64,000 bases of DNA from Angiostrongylus vasorum (lineage: Eukaryota > Nematoda > Chromadorea > Rhabditida > Metastrongylidae), in NCBI GenBank assembly GCA_018806985.1, contig JADANN010000404.1, forward strand, positions 248,001-312,000, read 5' to 3'. Below are positions 23,877-35,400 of this stretch, in pieces (the first letter of the stretch is position 1; each line of letters begins with the position of its first letter). The notes under the pieces were generated by a model, which did no database searches, was not told the origin of the DNA, and saw nothing but the letters and a program-made list of their open reading frames with translations. Position numbers and translations under genes: made by a program.

Positions 23877-23997
23877 GTAAGACCATTTTATTCATAGCAA
23901 CAATGAAGAATCTTCATCACTTCGTTTCACTTCACTTCATAAACAGCACTTTATAAACAAATAAAGGATGTTCCGGACGAGGATTATATATTCTCGT

Positions 23998-24408
23998 TTA
24001 CGGTCGCTCTCCTCGAATCCGACGGGCCAGCTGCATGTCCTTGGGCATGATGGTCACGCGCCTCGCATGTGCAGCACATAGGTTCGCGTTCTCGAACAGA
24101 TCCACCAGGCTGGATTCTGCTGCCACCTGAATAAGCATTAAAGTTGAGGACTGGAATCGCACATCTATCTTGTAACTTTGTGCGATTTCTCGCACAAGAC
24201 GCTGGAGCGGCAGCTTGCGGATCAGCGGCTCCATCGATTTTTGGTAGCGACGAATCTCACGTAGGGCTACGGTCCCAGGACGATAGCGACGAGGCCTCTT
24301 CGGGCCATCAGCGGCCGGTGCAACTCTTCGGGCAGCCATCGTGGCCAGTTGCTTGCGTGGCGGTTGCTCTGCGGTCCATCGTCGGGCTGGCTGCTTGATC
24401 CTGACCAT
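23998..24408 (-). CDS. Divergent histone H3, left copy, complete
   Basis: Encodes exactly 136 residues, the standard H3 length, with the full histone fold: [14 protein letters not shown] (alphaN), [56 protein letters not shown]. The tail is unusual. Counting without Met, it has V1, I3, P6, R9 for K9, W10 for S10, Q14 for K14, M23 for K23, R27 for K27 and V28 for S28; K4, K18, K36, K56, K79 and K122 remain. The main sites for silencing methylation and mitotic phosphorylation (K9, S10, K27, S28) are therefore lost. An upstream in-frame extension exists, but this ATG is chosen because it gives canonical H3 length and lies about 47 nt after a TATA box. There is no intron and no stem-loop within 100 nt of the stop; AATAAA occurs about 95 nt downstream. 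It may be a variant nucleosomal H3 or a young, decaying duplicate. Confidence 0.9.
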   Translation of the reverse strand: MVRIKQPARRWTAEQPPRKQLATMAARRVAPAADGPKRPRRYRPGTVALREIRRYQKSMEPLIRKLPLQRLVREIAQSYKIDVRFQSSTLMLIQVAAESSLVDLFENANLCAAHARRVTIMPKDMQLARRIRGERP

Positions 24409-24454
24409 GTCGGCTAGTGCTGGCTGACGCGTTGCGCACACACTTCCACCGCCA

Positions 24455-24480
24455 CTTTTATAGCCTTGGGGCGGGGTGTG
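24455..24480 (-). promoter_or_regulatory. TATA box and GC box of left H3
   Basis: Minus strand: the GC-rich stretch CCCCGCCCCAAGG is followed by CTATAAAAGTGG, with TATAAAAG at 24,455-24,462. The start codon is about 47 nt farther on, so the 5' untranslated region is about 20 nt, as is usual for histone genes. The same arrangement is found in front of the right H3, and a CATATAAAG lies just before the H3 pseudogene at 47.16 kb. Confidence 0.75.
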
Positions 24481-24629
24481 TTCGACAGCCCACGCGACTG
24501 CGACAGTACGCTCCACCTCCAAGCAGTGGACGGAACATCCTTTATTTGTTTATAAAGTGCTGTTTATGAAGTGAAGTGAAACGAAGTGATGAAGATTGTT
24601 CATTGTTGCTATGAATAAAATGGTCTTAC

Positions 24630-24852
24630 CTCTTAACGGTTTCATTGGCTATGTGGTCAAAAAAGATCATTATCAAACAAGTCCATGATTGAAGTGGCCT
24701 TAGGGGACACACAACTATCGGGATGTGCGTGGCATAGTACACGGTAGATATTGATCGAGTAGCTCGCCGTCCGACTGTGTTTCTTCTTGTCTTTGGCGCG
24801 TCTTGCCGTCTGGCTCTTCGCTGCCTTTTTGGCTCCTTTGGCTGACGATATA
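24630..24852 (-). pseudogene. Histone H2B N-terminal half, second left copy
   Basis: Minus-strand H2B N-terminal half, in frame from SSAKGAKKAAK through HPDSCVSPKATSIMDLFDND. The A run near the start has five A, so the frame breaks only near 24,660, where six T (five in the partner copy) create L-F-stop. It ends at the same AAGAG/GTAAGA donor as its partner. Upstream on the minus strand, 'catttcag' could be a splice acceptor, but no ATG of normal H2B type is seen. It lies upstream of H3 and in the same direction, and forms the other half of the inverted repeat around H3. Confidence 0.8.
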
Positions 24853-24884
24853 TGTAACATGAAAACCTGAAATGACATGTGAGT

Positions 24885-25525
24885 GGGACGTACATAGAAG
24901 GTGGTCGGGAGTTACCCACAAGAATAGGCTTCGTGGCTGGGATAGACTGGCATGCTATCGTGAGTGTATCCAACCGCGTGTTGACACCTCGGCAAACTGC
25001 GCGTGATTACCGGGATTCCAAGCGTAGTAAAGTAAATGAATGTAGATCTAATGAATGAATGTAGTAAATGTTCTAGGGAAACCTATGAAGGAGATTTGTG
25101 CACAGCACATTGCGAAGGAGATAAGTAGACAGCGTAGCAGCGTGAGCACGGATTACCGAGGGATACCCTGCGACACGTATGCGGAGGAATTGATCTCATT
25201 GATAACCAACAGAATTGTATGTCATCGGACAATTAACGATAAACGTTAGAACTCTCGGCGTTGATCAATCCCTAAGGGATGCGCCATGCACTCGACTTCA
25301 TTAGGCATCGTTGGAGATAACTAAATGCATATGTGTCCTTTACAGTACCTCTGTGGCTTATCGGTATATAAGACCAGTACTGCTATCTTAGCAGAGAAGT
25401 ATGGTAGCAATTTGACTACCCTGAAAAGTTAGAAGCTTGGTGGGCCGTGTGACAAGAATCGATCCAATGTGCATTTCAGGGTGCTTCCAAGCACTGCACT
25501 ACACGCGCGGCGCAACAAGGAGCCG
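24885..25525 (+). repeat. RTE-1 5' fragment joined to W repeat
   Basis: 24,885-25,060 resembles an RTE-1 5' untranslated region ('gggagttacccacaagaata', 'gatagactggcatgctatcg'). 25,040-25,520 is the least-decayed full W repeat in the window and contains the copy matched by 1-200. The end (about 25,470-25,520), read on the minus strand, begins like a tRNA-type head (GCGTGTAGTGCAGTG). The right arm has the inverted counterpart at 37,190-37,835. Confidence 0.75.
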
Positions 25526-25529
25526 TCAG

Positions 25530-27110
25530 TCCATGATAACAGGGCTGAATTATTCATCAGAATATGTGACATTAAAGTAGTTGATGGCATTGGCTTCTTC
25601 GTTAACACAAGCTTCGCTATGAACGTTGTTCCCTTTGGGCAACTAACAAGGCCATTCCGACGTTTACAGTTGCAAGGGTGTGGATCAATACTGGCTTTGA
25701 CTATCTTAGTCGTTCATTTCACTTCAGAGGTTGATGCGTTCAGTATACAGTTGGAGAAGAACTGGAAGAAAGACTACACCTTCATTGTTACTAACTATTT
25801 CAACTTTAAGATTGGATGCAGAAGAACGTCAGAAGATTTCACATCGTGACTGGAAGATTCGAATAGAACGATCAGGGTGAATGGCTGTCTGAGTGTTCAT
25901 CACAACGACCGTGATCATCCCTGGTAATTCGCAATTCCAGAAACCCCATCCTCAACGTTAGACGTGGGAGTCTCTCTTTGGAGAGTACCATAAGGAAATC
26001 GTCCACATCGTAGCAAATCAAAGGTTTTGCCCAACCATTGTCGCTGTTGCCACAAAATTCTACATCTAATCAAAGGATCACCTCCTTCGTGCGAGCTTCT
26101 ACTCCTTGCGAGAAGCCCAGAAATGCGCTAGGTTCAAAAAAAAACTCCAAACCACCGTAAATAAGGTTTTATTATGTTTTACTCGTTGGTTTCTGGAAAC
26201 ATTTCATTACTGATAACATCGACGAGGAATACGATCGGCTTATTCAACACCACGTTAGCGCTATAAAAGCCGAGTATTCAAGTCTCGAAGAGAACTCCGT
26301 TTCCGGAAACACTAAAGCTAATGCGTCAATGTGGAAACTCATTAGTCATGAGCAACTGCCAATTCACGTACGAACTTGGAGAACACTGCAGAAATCGATG
26401 GTAATGAGATTAAATAAGGCAGAGCAGCAGTTATGGTAGAAGCTGCAGAGACTGGCAAATTTATTTGCAATGCCCACAGAAACTTCGTCAATGATGAGAC
26501 TAAAGCGATTGCACTCCAACGCCCAGGCGGAACAGTTGCAGATTCCAAGCTTCCACAAAAGCAATGGAGAAAACCATTCACGACTACTACTCGGATTCCT
26601 TCAATATCTGCATCGTCCTCCTATAATTAAAGCAGGACGGAATTCTTGTACCGTCGGTTCTCCCCCTTCGAAATCCAACATGTTATTTGATCGGCGAAGA
26701 ATCGAGCAGCCCCTTTCGTGTAGGATATGACCTGAGCACTTGGAAAACCTTCCGGCAGTCCTTGTCAACAGTGTGCCTCAACTTTTCACACATTATATAT
26801 GAGAACGCATGTTTTCGATTCAATGGAAGATCACTAGGGGTTACGCTAATATTATATAAAAAGGAAGGGTTTCGCGAAATCGGCAACTATGGATACATCC
26901 GTGTGAGCATCACGGTTTAGGTAAGATAGACCACATCAACTCGATTAGGAGATTCGTTGAATTATCACGCGTGCACGAAAGACCGCTCCTTCCCTCATTC
27001 ATGAACTTAGGAAAAGCTTTCGGCTCCCTTGAGGCAGAAGCAGGCATGGAATTTCTCTAAGTGAAAGCTCACCTACTCAGTATATAAATAATCTTCGAAT
27101 TTTATGTAAA
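25530..27110 (+). mobile_element. Old RTE-1 LINE, endonuclease to early RT
   Basis: Plus-strand remnant. The endonuclease middle (GIGFFVNTSFAMNVVPFGQL, about 25,590-25,650) is followed by KDYTFIVTNYFNFKIG. The pre-RT linker is at 26,200-26,600 (Y-R-R-G-I-like, 'gatcggcttattcaacacc', RPGGTVADS). The RT region at 26,840-27,100 gives KKEGFREIGNYGYI, then DHINSIRRFVELSRVHERP and NLGKAFGSLEAEAGM, matching the usual A-F-D-S-V-E box with FGSLE. It stops at about 27,110 where the younger RTE-1 begins on the other strand. Stops and frameshifts are many. Confidence 0.8.
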
Positions 27111-29517
27111 TAAATATAGGGAGACCACCTGTATCACCTGTATCTCCTGTAGTCCCGCTGATCGCCAAGTGACTCGAGCGGGCACCAGTAAATCTTCCGT
27201 TTTTTTTCCTGTCGCGTGCAAGAGTAGCCCAGTGGGTTCTGCTCGCTCTAAAGACTCGTTGAGCATCATATTTTCCTTCTAGGCTCTGACCATCAGGTCG
27301 GTGGTTTTCCTCCAGTACATTTGACATCCCTTGGAATTCAATCACTAACGGCTCTTGTCCATCGGTTGTCATTCATACGCATTACGTGTGCGGTCCACTT
27401 TATCTTCGACTGTTTGGCGTACAGAACGACATCTTCGATTTTTTGATCGTTGACGCAAACCGGAGTTTCGGATCTCATCCCTTACTTGTGTCAAATGGGA
27501 TACCCCTAGCATCGTCCTTTCGAGAATGGGGGCATACGAAGCCAATCCATTTCTCATGAACATCGTTTTTGTGAGATTTAGTCGAGCACCAATCTTTCCA
27601 CAGGCTTTATCAAAGTCGGCAAGCATACGTTCCGCTTGGCTAATGTTTGGTGTTATAAGGACGATGTTATCAAAGATGATGTAACTGCCGACTATCGATT
27701 TTCACTCCCATATTACACCATTCCAATGTTCGCTTCACGTTTTGGAGGGTGGCAGTAAATAATTTTGGCGAGATGGTGTCGCCTTGCCTAACTCTCCTTT
27801 TGACATCAATGTTAATATCGCTGTAGAATGGTGATATCTTGGTTGTGAAATTTTTGTACGGCTCACAAATCCCTCCTGTCGAAACCTTGCTTGTTCACAT
27901 GGCTGTCTCTCGTCCAATGTTCTATCAATCCCGTTTAGGATGATTCGAGTGAAATGTTTGTAGACGACAGACAGCAAGCAGATTGGGCGATAGTTGCCGA
28001 TATACCGATATCGCACAGATCATCCTTCTTAAACAATAACACGGTCTTGCTGGTCTTCCACTGAGTAGGGACGTTGCATTCAGACAGGTAACGTGTGAAC
28101 AACCTAGCCAATGTGTTTACGAGGACTGGCGGTAGGTTCTTCAGGTGTTCTGGTCTTATCCTGTCCGGACCTGGTGATGTTCGATATTTCACCGACGAAA
28201 TGCCATGTCGGATTTCGGAAGGGAGAGCCGGTGGTGCAACATGTCCACCCTCCTTTATTTCATATGACGGAAGGTGGACGTGGCTATCGAATAGATCTGA
28301 GTAGTATTGGAGAATGATTTTCTCTTTCTGGACGCTGTAACTGTTCCGTTTGGACGTCGGAGTGCAATCATCTTGGTTTTATAATTGGCGAAGCTGCGGT
28401 GTGCTCTGCGAATGCTTTTCCCAGCGTCTGAAGCTTCGACCATTACTGCTACTCTTCTATCCTTAAGGTCTTCTTTTATCGACTGTCTGCACTGTATGAC
28501 AAGTTCGGACATAAGCTCGCAGTTGCCTGCGGCTCTTGCGATTCCACGCTGGCGTATCAGGTCGAGTGTTTCTGTAGACAGACGTCTCTTGGTGAATTTC
28601 GAACTCGCAGCTTTCACAGCGCTAACGTGAAGATGTTGCACGAGGCGATCGTATTCTTCGTCGATGTTATCGACAACGGCATCTTCCCAACAGTCGACTA
28701 ATTAATTGAATAAGTTCCAGTTTGCGGTGGTTCTGGGACCTTGGTTTTTGAATTTAGCTGCTTTTTTCTCTACTGGCGCATGTTTCGAGGAACAGTTCTT
28801 CTCCGGTGTCATAGACGGCGTTGAATGGGTGTGGTCGTCTCGTCTCGGCCAGGCCGATGACGTCGTTTCTTATCCTTCTAGCTTGCATGAGCAAGTCTTC
28901 TATTGAGGACTCCGATGCAAGTGTGCGTGCATTGTAGGTACAGATCGTCACCTATGTTCTTCGTGATCCAGGCAGCTTCCATTGGCCCTGAGATTTTAAC
29001 AGGCTCTCTGTAGTCGTCCTACCCAACACTGCCGAATCGGGAGCTCTTTCGGGGGTTAGGGGAACAAGGCCCCCTCTCTTTTACTGTTTTGCATTTTGAT
29101 ACTCACGTATAGCTTGCTGGGTAATGAACGTAGGGTCTGGGTATACTCACGGGTAGGTTGGCAGGCTTTCCTAGAGTGGACATGGAGTTTGTTTTTTGGA
29201 GGCGACTTCTAACCGCCTCAAATATACTTCCCTGTGACTTGATTGCACGGTTTTGCCCGAACTGACTCGTAGAATACAATCCGAATACGCGGGAACGCAT
29301 CCACATACGCATGCATGAATACGCGCAGCAAATACAGAAAGTATGTGCCAAATTGGCGCAACAGAAACAGGGAGTGCATCCCCTGAATTCACCTGCTTCT
29401 CAGGGAAGCAAAAGTCGCTTTTGGTCCGCGATTAACCCCCTATCCGCCACCCGGGGACTCGCCACGTAGCCTCGCTACTAACCGGCTTGAGATCCCTCAT
29501 ATGAGGGAGATCCGTGG
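27111..29517 (-). mobile_element. Younger RTE-1 LINE, left-arm copy, minus strand
   Basis: Nearly full-length layout on the minus strand. The 5' end is at 29,517, the 5' untranslated region runs to about 28,960, and the endonuclease start is TICTYNARTLASESSIEDLL (about 28,950). After a deletion come the linker with RRLSTETLDLIRQRGIARAA (about 28,570), the RT with SPGPDRIRPEHLKNLPPVLV (about 28,170), NYRPICLLSVVYKHFTRIIL, a deleted palm and RLNLTKTMFMRNG (about 27,560), then the 3' domain and ATLARDRKKNGRF (about 27,200). The 3' end has repeats of GATACAGGT type. The endonuclease core (about 480 bp present at 33,190-33,670 in the right arm) and part of the RT palm are missing, so the copy is inactive. 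Confidence 0.9.
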
Positions 29518-29522
29518 CTGGC

Positions 29523-30020
29523 TTAAAATCAGAGGCTTTAATTCATAGAATTCATTAATGAATGTCTTTCACCCCAACAGAGAAGATAGTTATGTACCCC
29601 CAGAGCTTTTCAACTCTCGGACTCTCTATATTACCGTATATACTCTATTGTGATCATATACTGCTCCACAGTGCTTGTCGTCTGTAAGCACTGCGAATCG
29701 ATCGATATGCGTGCGTGAAATTGTGCGCCTGCCATGCCATTGTAGACATTGGTCGGCCAAAGTGCCCTACAGACCTCTACTTCTTTAACCCTTTACAGCC
29801 TCCCCTTGCGCAATCCTGAATCAGTCGATGAATCGATTGAGTGCCATTCCACATCTCTGCGAGCAGCGCATCATATGGACCTTCCCCAGCCACTCAAAGA
29901 GCACCATGTAACCATTGCCGCCATTCGATGGCGGATCCACCCTTCTCTCTTCTTCAGCTTCGAACCACTTTCTAGTTTCCCTAGAGCCACTGGATTGCTT
30001 ATACCTTGTTGGCCTGCGAC
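29523..30020 (+). repeat. 500-bp repeat unit at palindrome centre
   Basis: Reverse complement of 47,640-48,110, with moderate divergence. Landmarks are 'aattcattaatgaatgtctt', 'agagaagatagttatgtacc', 'tattgtgatcatat', 'tgcgaatcgatcgat' and an end near 'tagtttccctagagccactg'. It contains the palindromic ATTCATTAATGAAT. It starts within a few bases of the inner end of the left palindrome arm. Its other copy starts about 80 bp after the stem-loop of the H3 pseudogene. I do not recognise its function, and no frame is conserved between the two. Confidence 0.7.
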
Positions 30021-31694
30021 TGAATCTTTTCTTAATTTTTTTTAGAGTCAGTAGTTCTTCGGCATATTTGTATATCTCGATTTCGTGGTCGAAGTTCTAT
30101 GTATATCTCTAAATGTGAAGAAGTTTAATTGCTAAGATTTAGGGTTTCGCTGCGGAGCAGTGCAACTGGTGAGACATGGACTGGACGGCCTGTTGACTAT
30201 GGTCCCTCCTTGCTTTGAAATAATGGCTGGCCGTCCCTACAACCGGCTTCACGGTAACTGATTACGCTGTTCGCCAAACAGCAGTATTCCACTGCTTTGC
30301 AAACCTCGAGTAGTGAAGACTCCAACGGCTGTCGACTCCAGTGCATGAGCCAGTAGTCCATCCGAGTGCAAGACATGAAAGTCGTGGAACAATACCACCA
30401 ACAACGACCTCATGACTATAGAGAATACCTCTCTTGTCGTATGTGATTTGCTAAGGTGCTGTCATCTCGCATGTATAATGAAAAGCTTTCAAGACAAGAT
30501 GGCTGTGCTTTTGTTTGTGTTAGTTATATGCATGTATAAAGCCCAATTTACACAGATCTGAGTCTTAGTGGAGTTACAACACGCCTACAAGTTTAACATT
30601 TCACTGAGCCCTCGTTTGCGTATGAAGGACCGCGAATGAGTAACCCAAGTCGTACCTTCTCTTATCTCATCTCATCCACAGGCATACCTATCAGGGGTGG
30701 CGAACATGAAACGTGTCTTCATAACAATTTCAGCAATCCCACGAAGAAAGGAAACTACCCGTGTGACGAAATGGTGTTATAACAGAATTATCGGTCGGAT
30801 CCTCTCAGTTTTTGAAGGCAGATAGCCCAATCATTTTCGAAATTGAAACACGGTGCACAGTGTTTAGTAGAGTAATCTGCACTCTAATTAGCTACTGCTT
30901 CAAATTTTACAACCATCGGATTCTCACTAGCGGTCCTTTCTACTGACCATTTTGATTTTCGGTCTCCAGACATAACACTGTAAATATTTCCAGTATGTGT
31001 CATTTTCCTCAGCGAGCGTTTTTCCGCACACGCTCCTTCGCCTAGCAAGCAGCTTCATTAGGGAGTCATAATTTCCTATGAGTCTTCCACTTATTGCAGG
31101 ACTTCAAGCGCACCGAGTTTGCGTGCCTGGGTAATGTGATCCTTTCAGGTTAGTAAGTCAACCTGAGTGATGGGCGATTTCACACGTGATCACAAGCGTT
31201 CGTCCCCCTACATTCATCTTCCGATTTTTGGAATTCAGTTGAAGCTCTTCGATAGTTTTGCATATTAACGTTTCAGATTCCCATGGATGGTGACTTCTTC
31301 TTTACAGTCATAGCCATTATTTGTCACGCCTTATGTGTGACAAGCGAAGTACTTTCGTCGATGTATTCTTCTCTACACGCTCTACAAGTAATCAGGTGCA
31401 CCGTAGCCAAACCCATGCAATCACCATCTCTACCTTTAGTGCAAATAATGACGTTTTTGCTTTCTACATAGGCTATCATACAAGCGCTTAAGAGCTAGCT
31501 GACTTTAGGCCAAACGACTCCCGTTTATTTATGCTTTCGTGTGCTCAGTTCCCATGAAACAATGGTAATTGTAGCCGCAAAATGCTCACCATTGTCCTTC
31601 TGCATCGTTGATAAGACTGAAGAAATCTTTGCCGATTTCCAGTTTTCCTTCTACATATATTTTTAACAAATACACAAGGCCACGAAGCATTTTC
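30021..31694. other. No recognised gene, palindrome spacer
   Basis: About 1.7 kb of spacer between the palindrome arms. A plus-strand frame at 31,283-31,471 starts with a hydrophobic stretch (FFFTVIAIICHALCV), but nothing supports it as an exon. No RNA gene or repeat was recognised. Confidence 0.4.
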
Positions 31695-31985
31695 TATACA
31701 GTGATAAGCGGCTGCTATTCGCATGGGATCGAACCTTGTGGCCTATGCTCACTAAGCCTTGCGGTTTTGCGTGGTCGGCAAATTAGTAGCAGAGTTGTCT
31801 GGAAGGATGGCAGTACTGATCAGACACATCGGTAGGTCATCTCGGGTCACTGTTTAGGTCATATGTAGATTCAATCCCTCCAACGATGGTGGATGATGTC
31901 GAATGCATTGCGCACCAATTAAGGGATTGATCCACGCCGAGAGCTTTACTCCTAATCATTTTATCCTTTCTATGTGCACATGGTC
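31695..31985 (-). repeat. W repeat copy, inverted
   Basis: Reverse complement of the W repeat. It ends with 'caattaagggattgatcca' and 'cgccgagag', matching 'ctctcggcgttgatcaatcc' of the 25.25-kb copy. Read on the plus strand it begins with a tRNA-like part including a good box-B-like GGGATCGAACC at about 31,728, then runs into the body ('ggtcggcaaatt', 'gatggcagtactg'). It is strongly diverged. Confidence 0.6.
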
Positions 31986-32480
31986 ACTTGACATCTTGTA
32001 ACACGACCGTTCGTGCTCCAAGGGAGAAGTTACATTATAAAGTTTTTAAACAGTCTGTAAGAAGTTCTGTCCGTTTACCGTATGTAAGCAGGTCTATTCA
32101 TAATTTCGTTTCCTTTATAACTTTTAAATATGGGGTTCAGGTTGTCAATCTTCTACTTGAACCTTGCACAAATGTTAGACGACTGAAGCGTTCAATGTCG
32201 AACAATTTCTGCGTCATGCTTCCGATTCCATTCGCAGTATCTTGATGGGGAATGATCGAGGATAGGCCTACTGCCGTTCAACATGGCATGGAATCGGGCC
32301 AAATATTATGCACTGCAGGGAATCTCTAAACATCGCGCTACACGATGCTATCTAGGATATCACGAGAGGAACCACCCGTAAAAAAAATTGTAAACGAATA
32401 AAAGGACTTTAATAGTGCAGTTACAAAGGGAAAATAGAATGCTAGAGTGGCATGATTTTAATTGCGATATCTCCATATAT
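31986..32480. other. No recognised gene, rest of spacer
   Basis: About 500 bp of AT-rich sequence between a W repeat and the 5' end of the right-arm RTE-1. No recognisable frame or repeat. Confidence 0.45.
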
Positions 32481-35400
32481 CCACGGATCTCCCTCATATG
32501 AGGGATCTCGAACCGGTAAGTCGCGAGGCTACGTCGCGCGTCCCCAGGTGGCGGATAGAGGGTTAATCGCGGACGAAAAGCGAACTTTACTTCCCTGAGA
32601 CGCAGGTGGATCCAGGGGATGAACTACATGTTTCTGTTGCGCCGATTTGGCACATACTTTCTGTATTGTATTCATGCATGCGTGTGAAGGTGCGTTCTCG
32701 CTTGTGCGGTGCAGGTGCGCTTGTATTCTATGAGTCAATTCGGCCAAAAGCCTGCAATCAAGTCACAGGGAAGTATATTTGAGGCGGTTAGGGAGTCGCC
32801 TCCAAAAAACAAACTCCATGTCCACTCTAGGAGAGCCTGGCAACCTACCCGTGAGCATACCCAGACCCCACGTTCAGAACCCAGCAAGCTATACTTGAGT
32901 ATCAACATGCTAAACAGTAAAAAAAAACGGGCCTCATTCCACTGACCCCGAAAGAGCCCCCCAATTTCGCAGCGTTGGGTACGACGAGTACAGAGAGGCT
33001 GCTAAAATCTCAGGGCCAATGGAAGCAGCTTGGATCATGAAGAACTTCGGAGTCCTCGATAGAAGACTTGCCCATGCAAGCAAGAAGGATGAGGTACGAC
33101 GTCATTGGCCTGGCCGAGACTAGACGACGTCACCCATTCAACGCCGTCTATGACACCAGGGAAGAACTATTCCTCGGAACATGCGACAATAGAGGAGCCG
33201 GCGACGTCGGCGTATTCGTCAACACGAGTTTTTCCATGAACATCGATTCATTCGAACAGCTTACAACCCGAATCGGACGTTTACAATTAAAAAGATATGG
33301 ATCAATGCCGGCTTTGACAACGTTGGTCGTTTACGCGTCAACATCAAACGATGACGAAGAAGAATTCGAAGCGTTCTTTATCGACATGGAAAAAGTTCTA
33401 CAAAGAAGACCAGACATTCTTCAAGGTCATCACTGGAGATTTCAACGCTAAGATTGGATCATGGCGATCAAGACCATCAATGGTAAGTCACAATTCCAGA
33501 AGCCACACTCTCAAGGCTGGACGTGGGAGTCTCCCAATAGAGAGTAGTATAACGAAATAGACCACATCGCAGTAAATAGATGGTTCTGCCTAACCAATGT
33601 CGCTGTTGTCCCAAAATTCTAGATAGGATCAGACCACCGTCTCCTTCATGCGAGATTCTATTTCTCGCGGAAAGGAGAAGAAACAGCTAAATACAAGAAC
33701 CGAAGTCCCAGAACCACCTTAAACTGGGACTTAATCAATTCACTGGTCGGATGTTGGGAAGATGCCGTTGTCGATAACATCGACGAAGAATACGATCGGC
33801 TCATGCAACATCTTCACTTTAGCGCTGTGAAAGCTGGGAGTTCGAAAGTCACCAAAAGACGCTTGTCTCTAGAAACACTTGAGCTGATACGCCAGCGTCG
33901 AATCGCACGAACTGCAGGCAACCGCAAACTAACGTCCGAACATGCAAAAAATGCAGACAGGCGGTAAAAGAAGATCTTAAAAGAGAAGATTAGCAGCAAT
34001 GGTCGAAGCTGCAGACGCTGGGAAAAGCATTCGCAGAGCACACCGCAGCTTCGCCAATTATAAGACCAAGATGATTGCACTCCACGTCCAAACGGAACAG
34101 TTACAGCGTCCAGAAAGAGAAAATCATTCTCCAATACTACTCAGATCTATTCGATAGCCACGTCCACCTTCCGTCATATGAAATAAAGGAGGGTGGACAT
34201 GTTGCACCACCGGCTCTCCCTTCCGAACTCCGACATGCCATTTCGTCGGTGAAATATCGAACATCACCAGGTCCGGACGGGATAAGACCAGAACACTTAA
34301 AGAACCTACCGCCAGTCCTCGTGAACACATTGGCTAGGCTGTTCACACGTTACCTGTCTGAATGCAACGTCCCTACTCAGTGGAAGACCAGCAAGACCGT
34401 GTTATTGTTTAAGAAGGATGATCTGTGCGATATCGGTATATCGACAACTATCGCCCAATCTGCTTGCTGTCTGTCGTCTACAAACATTTCACTCGAATCA
34501 TCCTAAACGGGATTGATAGAACATTGGACGAGAGACAGCCATGTGAACAAGCAAGGTTTCGACAGGAGGGATTTGTGAGCCGTACAAAAATTTCACAACC
34601 AAGATATCACCATTCTACAGCGATATTAGCATTGATGTCAAAAGGAGAGTTAGGCAAGGCGACACCATCTCGCCAAAATTATTTACTGCCACCCTCCAAA
34701 ACGTGAAGCGAACATTGGAATGGTGTAATATGGGAGTGAAAATCGATAGTCGGCAGTTACATCATCTTTGATAACATCGTCCTTATAACACCAAACATTA
34801 GCCAAGCGGAACGTATGCTTGCCGACTTTGATAAAGCCTGTGGAAAGATTGGTGTTCGACTAAATCTCACAAAAACGATGTTCATGAGAAATGGATTGGT
34901 TTCGTATGCCCCATTCACGCTCAATGGAACGAACATCTCAGAATCTCCAGTTATGTCTATCTAGTTCGAGAAATCAATATGATGAACCACTTAGCTCCAA
35001 AGCTGAGCAGAAGGAAACGAGCGGCTTGGGGAGCTTTCAAGAGCATCGAAGATGTAGTGAAGAGGACAAAGAACACCCGACTCCGTGCCCACCTTTTCGA
35101 CTAAACGGTACTTCCTGCCCTAAGGTATGCGTCAGAAACTTGGTCGCTGCGTAAGCAAGATGAAAGATCACTCAGCGTAATTGAACACGCAGTCGAAAGG
35201 ACGATGCTAGGGGTATCCCATTTGACACAAGTAAGGGATGAGATCCGAAACTCCGGTTTGCGTCAACGATCAAAAAATCGAAGATGTCGTTCTGTACGCC
35301 AAACAGTCGAAGATAAAGTGGACCGCACACGTAATGCGTATGAATGACAACCGATGGACAAGAGCCGTTAGTGATTGAATTCCAAGGGATGTCAAATGTA

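Larger units (their letters stand above)
22823..29517. repeat. Left arm of the young palindrome
   Basis: Inverted near-identical copy of 32,481-39,893. Matched points include 22,823/39,893, 25,469/37,248, 26,342/36,374, 27,372/35,344 and 29,517/32,481. Sums of paired coordinates shift from about 62,716 in the outer part to 62,441 and then 61,998 toward the centre, showing indels in the LINE part. The outer portion shows only isolated base differences in the stretches I compared. The arm contains the histone cassette, a W-repeat unit, an old RTE-1 and a younger RTE-1. The one exception to the inverted order is the H3 segment, which runs in the same direction in both arms. Confidence 0.92.

Noticed and set aside
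23960..23997. Histone stem-loop right after the left H3 stop
   Set aside because: The nearby ACGAG and CTCGT halves can pair, but the stem and loop do not have the histone form (G-G-Y-Y-Y with A-R-R-R-C-C), unlike the real elements at 23.5, 39.2 and 47.55 kb.
24409..24522. In-frame N-terminal extension of the left H3 by 38 codons
   Set aside because: It runs back through the TATA box and GC box, and the shorter form has exactly the canonical H3 length, so the extension is promoter DNA that happens to be open.
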